Shown: positions 54,702 through 61,940 of the stretch, one piece after another
Position numbering within the stretch: the first letter of the stretch is position 1
How the letters are laid out: every line of letters starts with the position of its first letter
Assembly: GCF_023101085.1 (NCBI RefSeq)
Contig: NZ_CP064703.1
Span: forward strand, 3,658,001 to 3,722,000
Length of the DNA stretch: 64,000 nucleotides
Origin: Bradyrhizobium sp. 170
GTDB taxonomy: Bacteria; Pseudomonadota; Alphaproteobacteria; Rhizobiales; Xanthobacteraceae
Reading direction: 5' to 3'
Translations under genes and position numbers: made by a program
The notes under the pieces: generated by a model
The model's database searches: none
What the model saw: only the letters and a program-made list of their open reading frames with translations
Told to the model about the DNA's origin: nothing

Positions 54702-54842
54702 CTGGCCGTCCACCCCTGGCGCGCCCTTGTTGGAGCGGCACTCGTACAGGGCGTAGAAGCGATACTCGGCTTCTGCCTTCGCTTTCGCGTGCAACGCCTT
54801 CTGCAGTTTCTGAACAGTTTTCGGAGTTGATAGGTTGCCCAA
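54702..54842 (-). pseudogene. ltrA: Group II intron reverse transcriptase, N-terminal fragment
   Basis: From ATG 54842 the frame reads MGNLSTPKTVQKLQKALHAK then AEAEYRFYALYE, and jumps to CRSNKGAPGVDGQ. These are the first two blocks of group II intron maturases (RT-0 region), with about 15 residues deleted between them. The catalytic YADD part and the rest are missing. Confidence 0.75.
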
Positions 54843-54911
54843 TCTCCAAATCCCTCACCACTTGTTGCGTCTGTCTTGAACTGAGGCCTTTAGCCGCTTC
54901 CTCAACAGCGC

Positions 54912-55534
54912 GTCATGCATGCCGGATTCTTCATCGGCTCTGCTGCTGATATCGGCTCGTTAGACATGGTTCACCTCGACGACGGGGTCGAATTGCGGAT
55001 GTGGCTCAGTCGGCCGAGAGCCGATCGCCTGAAGGAACGGCGGCGGCGCATGGCGGGACCGACGGGGTGCGGATTGTGCGGCATCGAATCAATTGCGGAA
55101 GCGATGCGTCCGACCGCCACTATCGGTCATGGCGGGCAATTCTCGCCGGGATAATCATGGCTGCCATGGAAGGCCTGCCAGCGCGCCAAGTACTTAATAT
55201 CGAGACGCGCGCCGTTCACGCGGCGGCCTTCTGGACTGTCACGAGCGGTATCGTTGCGTTGGGAGGACGTTGGCCGCCATAATGCGCTCGACAAGCTTTC
55301 AGGGGCTCTAGCCCGTGCGTCCATGTGGCGAGCGAGGGTATCGTACTTCTCACCAGCAGGGCATCGGTGGAGATGTGCCGAAAGCCGCCGCGATTGGGGC
55401 GCCCGCGATGGTGTCGATTTCGGCTCCGACCGCGCTGGCTGTTCGGATGGCGGATGCAGCGGCGTATCACACTTGCCGCCATCGCGCTCGCGGACGGATT
55501 CGAAGTGTTCACTCATCCGCGTAGAATCGCATAG
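54912..55534 (+). pseudogene. fdhD: FdhD sulfurtransferase gene, multiply frameshifted
   Basis: Successive plus-strand frames spell one FdhD in order: IGSLDMVHLDDGVELRMWLS, then the active-site loop AGPTGCGLCGIESIAEAMRP; MEGLPARQVLNIETRAVHAA and FWTVTSGIVAL; EDVGRHNALDKLSGALARA; EGIVLLTSRASVEM; KAAAIGAPAMVSISAPTALA; and ITLAAIALADGFEVFTHPRR. FdhD sulfurates the molybdenum cofactor for formate dehydrogenase. At least four frame changes show long decay. The missing N-terminus may have been lost with the intron insertion. Confidence 0.85.
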
Positions 55535-55738
55535 GAGCCATTGCGGTAGTGACGCGATTGTTATCAGCAATGGCATTGCTGCAACACTATCTCATCCATT
55601 GACAAGACGATGCGTCGACGAGCAGAGCCGGTCCAATGCGGGAAAGGGCCATACCATCTCAGCTCTCACTCATTGACCGCCGGCCGCATCGACGGGTGGG
55701 TCGAAACCTTTCAATGCCAACCGCGCAAGGAGCGCAAT

Positions 55739-56059
55739 ATGCGAAAACTCATCATAGCTACCCTCGTGTTCTTGCTCGCCGAACTCTCCGCCAGTTATGG
55801 CCGCAGCGGCATGCACGGGGGAGGGATGCACGGGGAAGGTATGCCTGGAGGAGAGATGGAGGGCCTGATGGCGCCCGCGAATCCAGCGGTCCCGCCCTCA
55901 CTGACGCCGGATTCCCGCATCACCGGGACCGCACCGCTACCGCCGCATCATCAGCCAACATCGGCTGACGTTCCCTCGCTCCCGGACGCCATGCTCAAGC
56001 CGACCCCTGAAGAGGCCGCCGTCGATCGAGCGATTGGAAACATCTGCCGGGGCTGTTGA
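55739..56059 (+). CDS. Secreted Gly/Met/His-rich protein
   Basis: A 106-residue exported protein; AAGGAG is seven bases before ATG 55739. After a signal peptide (LIIATLVFLLAELSASYG) comes a repeat region with GMHGGGMHGEGMPGGEMEGL, a Pro-rich middle and the conserved C-terminus EEAAVDRAIGNICRGC with two cysteines. Met/His repeats of this sort often bind copper, which would fit the nearby multicopper oxidase; this is inference. It is convergent with the cytochrome c gene. Confidence 0.7.
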   Translation: MRKLIIATLVFLLAELSASYGRSGMHGGGMHGEGMPGGEMEGLMAPANPAVPPSLTPDSRITGTAPLPPHHQPTSADVPSLPDAMLKPTPEEAAVDRAIGNICRGC

Positions 56060-56107
56060 GTGCACGCCGGGCCCACCGCATAAGGGCGACTCCGACGCCG
56101 CAATCCG

Positions 56108-56503
56108 TCATTTCGGCAGCGTCTTCAGATAGGCGATCACGTCCTGCCGATCTTTCTCGTCCGGGACTGAGTAAATCATCTTCGTGCCCTTGGCGAACTT
56201 GCTGGGGCCCCGCAGCCATTCGTCAAGATTTGTTTCATCCCAGGTAACGTTCAGTCCTTTGACTGCCGAGGAATAGCTATAGCTGGGTTCGGTCCCGCTC
56301 TTGCGGCCGAAGACACCGGCCAACGACGGTCCGACTTTGTTTTCACCCGGCTTGGTCGAATGGCAGGGGGCGCAATGGGCGAAGATCTTTTCGCCGGCCG
56401 CGGTAACGCCTTCCGCGTGCGCCGCAAGCGGGCCCGAAAGCGTCCCATTGCACGCCAGCATCATCGAGCAGATAGCAACGCAGATCCTAGTGACGATGCG
56501 CAT
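56108..56503 (-). CDS. Class I cytochrome c (c2-like)
   Basis: A 131-residue periplasmic cytochrome. The signal peptide is followed by the haem site CAPCH (EKIFAHCAPCHSTKPGENKV), the class I motif GPSLAGVFGRKSGTEPSYSY, and the axial methionine in KGTKMIYSV. The C-terminal helix (QDVIAYLKTLPK) is complete. It lies nine bases after the cytochrome b561 gene as the last gene of the five-gene operon and is the likely electron carrier for it. Confidence 0.93.
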   Translation of the reverse strand: MRIVTRICVAICSMMLACNGTLSGPLAAHAEGVTAAGEKIFAHCAPCHSTKPGENKVGPSLAGVFGRKSGTEPSYSYSSAVKGLNVTWDETNLDEWLRGPSKFAKGTKMIYSVPDEKDRQDVIAYLKTLPK

Positions 56504-56512
56504 GTGCGACTC

Positions 56513-57109
56513 CTAGGGTTCAGGCGTTTGCGTTAAGTCCTGTATCAACGCGCGGTTAGTCCTCGCAAATTGCATTGATTTCCAGGATGCCATGCTCCCG
56601 AACACGCCGTCGCGCCGGATGAGGCCGTGGTAAAGCGCGGCCCCGAAATGCGCGAGGAATGTCGCGAACAACAGGTAGGCGAGGACGGAATGGAGGTCGC
56701 GGAGCCAGGCATAGAGGGTCAAATCATGCGGCAAAATCGGCGGTAGCTGCACTGGGCCGTAGAGCACAATCGGATAGCGCGCTGCCGACAGCATGCCCCA
56801 GCCGACCAACGGCATGACGAGCATGAGTGCGTAGAGCGCGATATGCGATGCCTTGGCGGCGAAACGCTGCAGGGATGGAACCGTGTCGGGCAAATCTGGC
56901 GGCGGATTGATGAAGCGGTTGACGATCCGCGCGACGCACAAGACCAGGATCGCAATTCCGAGCGGCCGGTGGATCGAGACCAGAAGGTCGTAACGTCGGG
57001 AGACTGAAGCGGCCATGCCGACGCCGATGAACAGCATCGCGATGATCATGGGCGCCATCAGCCAATGCAGAAGCCGGGACGCAGCCGGGAAGCGTGGCTG
57101 GGCGGTCAT
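56513..57109 (-). CDS. Cytochrome b561-type membrane protein
   Basis: A 198-residue cytochrome b561 (YceJ-like) with four membrane helices and the haem-binding histidines in LHWLMAPMIIAMLF, SIHRPLGIAILVL, KASHIALYALMLVMPLVGWG and LHSVLAYLLFATFLAHFGAA. It probably passes electrons between the quinone pool and the periplasm. Its start overlaps the catalase-like gene stop by four bases, so the pair is translationally coupled, as often seen for catalase-like peroxidases. Confidence 0.93.
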   Translation of the reverse strand: MTAQPRFPAASRLLHWLMAPMIIAMLFIGVGMAASVSRRYDLLVSIHRPLGIAILVLCVARIVNRFINPPPDLPDTVPSLQRFAAKASHIALYALMLVMPLVGWGMLSAARYPIVLYGPVQLPPILPHDLTLYAWLRDLHSVLAYLLFATFLAHFGAALYHGLIRRDGVFGSMASWKSMQFARTNRALIQDLTQTPEP

Positions 57110-58215
57110 GACTTGCCTCCAGCTTGCACTTGCTCCGGCGTGACTGCGCTGGGTGGCTTTTCATGCTTCTCTTCGGCCCGCAGCGTGAACGAGCGCGCAT
57201 AGGCCGCCGAGCGGGCGCTTAGCAACGGGTCGTCGGACGGCTCGATGCCGGCTGGCAACACCAGAGGATCGTAGTTGATGGCGGTGCAGCGCCCACTGTC
57301 TTCGCTCGAGGCTTGATCGATGGTCACCGTGCCGGCGCTGATCTGCTGGCGGCCCTCTGGCCAGGGCTGCGTCGCATCGTCGGTCGAGTCGCCAGCTTGC
57401 CCGATTGTCACGATCAGCCGCCACTGCCGTGGATGCTGCGCGATTTGGGCGATCAGGTCATCAAAGAGATAGTTCTCGTCTCCTGCCTCTAGTTGCTCCG
57501 CCGCGTCGGCCGCGATTGGTTGCACCGGCACTACGGACCAACGAACCGGCAGAGAGGCACCGGCTGCGTCGACGAAGCGGAAGGCGTTGAGGCCATTGAA
57601 GGTGGAGTCTGCGAAACCGGAAGTGATCTGGCGTTTCTTGATCAGGGCGAGTGCCCGCGCGGTTTCCGGATGAGCAGCCAGGAAGGCTTTTATTTTAGCT
57701 GGATCAGGCTTTCCGGTCGCCTGATCGGGGCTGAAGGCGAGCAACTGCTCGTAAAAGCCGCGCGCCGAGTTCACCGGAAAAACCGGAATGTTGTTCATGC
57801 CCGTGCGCCATTCCTCGCCGCCAGGCGGCAGGAAGCGCAGTGCCATGCTGCGCACCGTGTTGGGTGCATCCGGCTGAAAGGGCATGCCGCCGGCGAGCGC
57901 GAAGCGGCCAACCACCGGGACGCGGCCGGTCTTGAAGACAGCGGCTTTCGATATTGCTGCTGCCTGCCCGCTGCTTTCGAACCAGCCGGTGACGCAAACT
58001 CCCTTGGCGTGATTGCGGCGGAAGCCGAGGTGGGTGCCGTTGGCATCGCGGAAGGCTGCCATCATCCGGTCTTGCGTCAGCCGCTCTGGCGAGAGCCAGC
58101 CACCGGTGTAAGCGAATGCCCCGGTCACGCTCAGCATTACCGCGCCAATCGCGCCCAGTCGGACCAGCAGTCCGGGATTGGTCGCTGTAGCCGCTTTGAA
58201 CCAGAGTGGTTTCAT
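57106..58215 (-). CDS. Exported catalase-family peroxidase
   Basis: A protein of about 369 residues from the ATG at 58213-58215; an in-frame ATG at 58254 would add 13. The N-terminal hydrophobic segment (LLVRLGAIGAVMLSVTGAFA) implies export. The reduced catalase fold has the distal-side HLGFRRNHAKGVCVTGWF, the haem-pocket MALRFLPPGGEEWRTGMNN and the proximal tyrosine region LLSARSAAYARSFTLR. Members of this short clade are peroxidases rather than true catalases. It is coupled to cytochrome b561. Confidence 0.9.
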   Translation of the reverse strand: MKPLWFKAATATNPGLLVRLGAIGAVMLSVTGAFAYTGGWLSPERLTQDRMMAAFRDANGTHLGFRRNHAKGVCVTGWFESSGQAAAISKAAVFKTGRVPVVGRFALAGGMPFQPDAPNTVRSMALRFLPPGGEEWRTGMNNIPVFPVNSARGFYEQLLAFSPDQATGKPDPAKIKAFLAAHPETARALALIKKRQITSGFADSTFNGLNAFRFVDAAGASLPVRWSVVPVQPIAADAAEQLEAGDENYLFDDLIAQIAQHPRQWRLIVTIGQAGDSTDDATQPWPEGRQQISAGTVTIDQASSEDSGRCTAINYDPLVLPAGIEPSDDPLLSARSAAYARSFTLRAEEKHEKPPSAVTPEQVQAGGKS

Positions 58216-58313
58216 ATCCGTGTGTATCCGACGTTCGGCGAGCGTCGCCCGCATGGCGTTTTTTCTGCGTTATGCGGGTCGTTTACTCGATCACTGGCTG
58301 GGTGTGAGATCCA

Positions 58314-59660
58314 CTAACTGGCAGGCTTCGGCGCGGAGCCTGACACCCGCCAAACCGTGTTTCCGACGTCGTCAGCAATCAACAATGCGCCATTCTTGTC
58401 GACTGCCAAGCCAACCGGCCGTCCCCGCGCGTGATTGTTCGCATCGAGGAAGCCCGTAACGACATCCTGCGCCGGGCCGCTGGGCTTTCCGCCGCTGAAC
58501 GGCACAAACACCACTTTGTAGCCGTTGAGCGGCGTTCGATTCCAGCTTCCGTGCTCGCCGACGAACGCGCCGCCGCGATAGTTTGCGGGAAGCCCGGTGC
58601 CTGTGTACATCGCCAATCCCAGCGGCGCGACGTGAGAGCTCAACGAATAGTCCGGCGCAATGGCTGTCGCCACCAGATCGGGCCGCTGCGGCATGATGCG
58701 CGGGTCCAGATGTTGGCCGTAATAGCTGTAGGGCCAGCCATAGAAGCCTCCATCCTTTACCGAAGTCAGATAATCTGGAACCAGGTCGGGGCCGATCTCA
58801 TCGCGTTCGTTGGCGATGGCCCAGAGCTTGCCGGTCTCCGGTTCCCATTGCAGGCCGGTAGGATTGCGTACGCCGCTGGCGAAGATGCGATGCGCGCCCG
58901 ACGCAACGTCGACCTCCCAGATCGCGGCCCGCTCATATTCGGCGCCGATTCCGTTTTCGCCTACGTTGCTGTTGGATCCGACCCCGACATAGAGCTTGGA
59001 GCCATCCGGACTGGCCAACAGCGACTTGGTCCAGTGATGATCGATCGGGCCGCCGGGAAGATCCGTGAGCTTGGTGCCTGCTGCGGTGATGCTGGTTTGT
59101 CCATCCTGATATGGATAACGGACGATGGCATCGGTGTTCGCAACGTAGAGATTGTGACCGATCAGCGCCACGCCGAATGGCGAGTTGAGATGATCCAGAA
59201 ACACGGTTCGCATTTCGGGAGTGCCATCGCCATTGGTGTCGCGTAGTAGCGTAATGCGGTTTGCGTCCTTTGCCTCGGCGCCGGCAAATGACTGCACCCA
59301 GCCGGTAATGATGTCCTTGGGCCGGTGGATCGGCGCTTTTGGTCCATTGCTCTCGACCACCAATACGTCTCCATTGGGAAGGACGTAGAGGGATCGTGGA
59401 TGCTGGAAGCCAGTCGCCAGTGCATGAACCTGCAGTCCCTCCGGCACGGTGGGAGTTTCCTTGCCCCATCCTACGGCCTCTGCGATGCGCATCGGCGGCA
59501 TCAAATACTGCTGCAACGCGGGCAGCTGGGGATTGGCGCCGATCTGCATTTTCGGGTCGCCAGCATGATCGTCACATCCAGCGAGTCCTAGGCCGGCAAC
59601 AAGAAAAGCCGCGAGATGCGGCAGTTTGGCCGAACGTGCATTCTTGAGGATGTGCATCAT
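58314..59660 (-). CDS. PQQ-type sugar (sorbosone) dehydrogenase-like lipoprotein
   Basis: A 448-residue exported protein. The signal ends in the lipobox LAGC near residue 29, giving a membrane-anchored lipoprotein. The rest is a six-bladed soluble glucose/sorbosone dehydrogenase propeller: LATGFQHPRSLYVLPNGDVL, DGTPEMRTVFLDHLNSPFGV, YERAAIWEVDVASGAHRIFA, NERDEIGPDLVPDYLTSVKD and FVGEHGSWNRTPLNGYKVVF. Relatives use PQQ. PqqA 3.8 kb away on the same strand supports that cofactor. It lies two bases after the DUF2231 gene. Confidence 0.88.
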   Translation of the reverse strand: MMHILKNARSAKLPHLAAFLVAGLGLAGCDDHAGDPKMQIGANPQLPALQQYLMPPMRIAEAVGWGKETPTVPEGLQVHALATGFQHPRSLYVLPNGDVLVVESNGPKAPIHRPKDIITGWVQSFAGAEAKDANRITLLRDTNGDGTPEMRTVFLDHLNSPFGVALIGHNLYVANTDAIVRYPYQDGQTSITAAGTKLTDLPGGPIDHHWTKSLLASPDGSKLYVGVGSNSNVGENGIGAEYERAAIWEVDVASGAHRIFASGVRNPTGLQWEPETGKLWAIANERDEIGPDLVPDYLTSVKDGGFYGWPYSYYGQHLDPRIMPQRPDLVATAIAPDYSLSSHVAPLGLAMYTGTGLPANYRGGAFVGEHGSWNRTPLNGYKVVFVPFSGGKPSGPAQDVVTGFLDANNHARGRPVGLAVDKNGALLIADDVGNTVWRVSGSAPKPAS

Positions 59661-59662
59661 GA

Positions 59663-60136
59663 TTATACTCCAAACCGATGGCGATTTGTCAGGGCCCTGG
59701 CAACGAGGGCCGTCAACACGAGAACGATGACGACAAGTGTTGAAAGGGTCAGGCCGGTCGGTACCACAGCGGTATAACCGTCGCGGCTGTGAACGAAGGC
59801 GTTGGTGAGCGCGAGCAAGACCGTGATTGCGTAGCCAAGCGCGCGGGGCCAGGCCGGCCTGTCGATTCGCTTGCGGGCTGCAAGGTCAATCACGTACGCG
59901 ACAGTAGCCAGACCCGCCATGATCAGACCGGCGGTGATCAGCCAGATGGAGAACCTCTCCCACATCACATCGGGCATCTGCCAATAGACGAGATCCGTGA
60001 CCAGAGCGCCCGCGAAGTAGGCGGCGGAAAACGACACCAGCATCCGGTGGATCGGTTGTCCACGCGGCCTCCGCGCTGGTCTCAAATCGGCATCGCGTGT
60101 GAAACTCGCTTCCGCGATCGTAGCGTGCTGCTGCAT
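59663..60136 (-). CDS. DUF2231 membrane protein
   Basis: A 157-residue protein with four membrane helices and the DUF2231 pattern: GQPIHRMLVSFSAAYFAGAL, TDLVYWQMPDVMWERFSIWL, and AGLATVAYVIDLAARKR. It is often found beside PQQ-type sorbosone dehydrogenases and is thought to be a small membrane redox or haem protein, unproven. AGGAGA is eight bases before the ATG. It is the first gene of a five-gene operon; the palindrome at 60264 lies 127 bases upstream. Confidence 0.85.
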   Translation of the reverse strand: MQQHATIAEASFTRDADLRPARRPRGQPIHRMLVSFSAAYFAGALVTDLVYWQMPDVMWERFSIWLITAGLIMAGLATVAYVIDLAARKRIDRPAWPRALGYAITVLLALTNAFVHSRDGYTAVVPTGLTLSTLVVIVLVLTALVARALTNRHRFGV

Positions 60137-60263
60137 GTTTCAAATTCTCCTGACTGACGTTGTGCGCATCTCTGCTTCCAGGCCGCTTGATCCCTGTGTC
60201 CTTATCGCCGGCGTGAAGATTTGGGCCGACAATCCAATATTGACATTGTTCGCGCGCGGGTCC

Positions 60264-60281
60264 TCTAAATTCGGTTTTAGT
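60264..60281. promoter_or_regulatory. Palindromic motif TCTAAA-N6-TTTAGT
   Basis: Upstream of the DUF2231/sugar dehydrogenase/catalase/b561/cytochrome c operon. Confidence 0.55.
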
Positions 60282-60495
60282 TTTCGAGATGGGTTGGAAC
60301 GTGCGCGCTCGCGAGTTCTGCCGCTGCATCTGCATGAGATGATCTATCGGCGTCATATTGTGGTTGAGGTTCGCCATGAGGATATTCATCGCCGAACCAG
60401 AAATGGGACCGCTGACAGTCCGTTGCCGCAATCACGCGGATCTCATTGAGGCAGATCGCTGGCACAACTGTGCGAAGTCGCGCGGTCTCTTCGCC
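60282..60495. other. Spacer between operon promoter and secreted gene
   Basis: About 210 bases without a supported gene. Confidence 0.35.
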
Positions 60496-60768
60496 TTACT
60501 TGAATCGCGGAACCACCGGGATGGTGATATGCGGTGGCGGCAGCGGAGCTATCTTGGATGCGTTGCCGATCCCGCTGGGATCGACGATCACATTATTCAG
60601 ACCACCGACATTTGCCGGGCCCGGCGGAATACCACTGATCGGTACATTGCCGGATCCGACGGCGCCTGCGGTCCGCGCGACCTGCGCAATTGAAGTGGCT
60701 GGGATGGCCAGGGACAGTAACAATACGAAAGCGATTTTTGCCGCGGTATGGACATGACGAAGCTCCAT
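60496..60768 (-). CDS. Small secreted Gly/Pro/Asn-rich protein
   Basis: A 90-residue exported protein: signal peptide (AAKIAFVLLLSLAIPATSIA), then a low-complexity extended part (ISGIPPGPANVGGLNNVIVD and PLPPPHITIPVVPRFK). No cysteines. It is divergent from the secreted gene at 60919, and a palindromic motif lies in between, 59 bases from its start. Function unknown. Confidence 0.65.
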   Translation of the reverse strand: MELRHVHTAAKIAFVLLLSLAIPATSIAQVARTAGAVGSGNVPISGIPPGPANVGGLNNVIVDPSGIGNASKIAPLPPPHITIPVVPRFK

Positions 60769-60827
60769 TGTTTGACGCGAGCGTCTTCGTAGCTGCAGCT
60801 GATCTAGGTCTGTCCAGCCGACGCACC

Positions 60828-60845
60828 ATTAAATTGAATTTTAGA
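60828..60845. promoter_or_regulatory. Palindromic motif ATTAAA-N6-TTTAGA
   Basis: Placed between two divergent secreted-protein genes, 59 and 73 bases from their starts, so it could serve both. Confidence 0.55.
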
Positions 60846-60918
60846 GTATTGGCAGGATGGGGGCCGCGTTCCCATTTTCTCTTCATCCTATCAAGAAGAA
60901 CCAACCAGGAGACCCGAG

Positions 60919-61185
60919 ATGAAATTCGCATTGATTGGCGCCGCCGCTCTTGTCACAGCGGCTTCCGTAACTCCCGCACTGGCGCAAGCCGTTATCGAAG
61001 ATCCTGGCTATTGCGCGCAGTTCTACCCGAACGCAAATTGCCAAAACCTCGGACCTGGCAATCCGTACACCGATGGCGGCTACTATCGAAACAACTGGCA
61101 CAACGGCAACACGTCAACCGAGCACCATCGGCAACGTCACCATCATACGCACGCTGAGGTGGCTGCTTTCAGCCCCCGAACGTGA
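60919..61185 (+). CDS. Small secreted protein, distant YYPN-type
   Basis: An 88-residue exported protein with AGGAG before ATG 60919. After the signal peptide (KFALIGAAALVTAASVTPAL) comes AVIEDPGYCAQFYPNANCQN then a Gly/Asn/Tyr-rich part and a His-rich tail (HHRQRHHHTHAE). The A-I-x-x-PG-x(5)-YPN pattern echoes the YYPN family at 7768, 46411 and 61421, with two cysteines added. The His-rich tail suggests metal binding, unproven. Confidence 0.7.
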   Translation: MKFALIGAAALVTAASVTPALAQAVIEDPGYCAQFYPNANCQNLGPGNPYTDGGYYRNNWHNGNTSTEHHRQRHHHTHAEVAAFSPRT

Positions 61186-61297
61186 CGCTTTGATCAAACT
61201 GAAAATGAAAAGATCTCGGGGCGGCCTGGCATGCGTCATGGGCCGCCTCAGTGTGCTTTCGTTCCCATGGGAGGCAGAGCGCAATTCAAGCGATCGA

Positions 61298-61315
61298 TGT
61301 AAAATTCAATTTAGC
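61298..61315. promoter_or_regulatory. Palindromic motif TGTAAA-N6-TTTAGC
   Basis: 105 bases upstream of the third YYPN gene; an additional half-site, TTTAGTGG, follows at about 61330. Confidence 0.5.
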
Positions 61316-61420
61316 TTCCTGAAGCCTAATTTAGTGGGACAGGCAGCGTTTCGGCTTACCTCCGTTGTGACGTCCTGAGATTCAGGGCCGAGATTATCAA
61401 TCGATACACGGAGAAAGACG

Positions 61421-61669
61421 ATGAACCGAGCCAAGATCTTCGGTGCGGCAGCGATTCTGTCGCTGATGTTCGCAACGCCGGTTTTCGCGCAGGCAGCTAT
61501 CCAGGAGCCGGGCGCGTTCGCATTCTACTATCCCAATAACGACGTCCTGAATGGCGGCCGGCCCACGCCGGCGGCGGGCCCGCACGCCACGACACCGGAG
61601 CTGTTCGGCAGCGGCGGCCCGGTCATCCCGAGTCCGCGGATACACGATCGCCGGCACGCCTGGAAGTAA
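61421..61669 (+). CDS. Secreted YYPN-family protein, third member
   Basis: An 82-residue exported protein. The signal (GAAAILSLMFATPVFAQA) leads directly into AIQEPGAFAFYYPNNDVLNG and PTPAAGPH, the same core as at 7768-8202 and 46411-46818, but without their 50-residue central and C-terminal cysteine regions. It ends in a basic IHDRRHAWK. The minimal form defines the conserved unit of the family. A strong terminator follows at 61720. Confidence 0.75.
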   Translation: MNRAKIFGAAAILSLMFATPVFAQAAIQEPGAFAFYYPNNDVLNGGRPTPAAGPHATTPELFGSGGPVIPSPRIHDRRHAWK

Positions 61670-61719
61670 GCTGACACGAAGCATCTATGCCGGCCCGAAA
61701 TCGGGCGCGGCAAATCGAG

Positions 61720-61745
61720 AAAAGGCCGCAACGACGCGGCCTTTT
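61720..61745 (+). terminator. Rho-independent terminator
   Basis: AAAAGGCCGC, loop AACGAC, GCGGCCTTTT: a ten-base perfect inverted repeat, 51 bases after the third YYPN gene. Confidence 0.85.
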
Positions 61746-61940
61746 CCATATCTGAGCGGGAAGGGGCAAACCTTAGGAATTCCTATCCACCCTGTCGGAG
61801 CGGCAAGAGCGGATAAGGCGCAGCAATCCTCGGCAAGCACCGCCGCGCTTTGTGATTACCATCAAGATGCCTTCCTCCGGGACAGGGCCGAGCTTCGCCG
61901 AGGTTATTCCAGGCACACCGATTTCGCGCGGAGGACGAGG
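61746..61940. other. Upstream region of soxC
   Basis: About 195 bases; presumably holds the soxC promoter. No palindromic motif here. Confidence 0.35.

Noticed and set aside
55127..55576. Minus-strand open frame of 149 codons thought to be a transposase
   Set aside because: The plus strand of the same stretch encodes recognisable FdhD segments in order, so the minus frame is a shadow.
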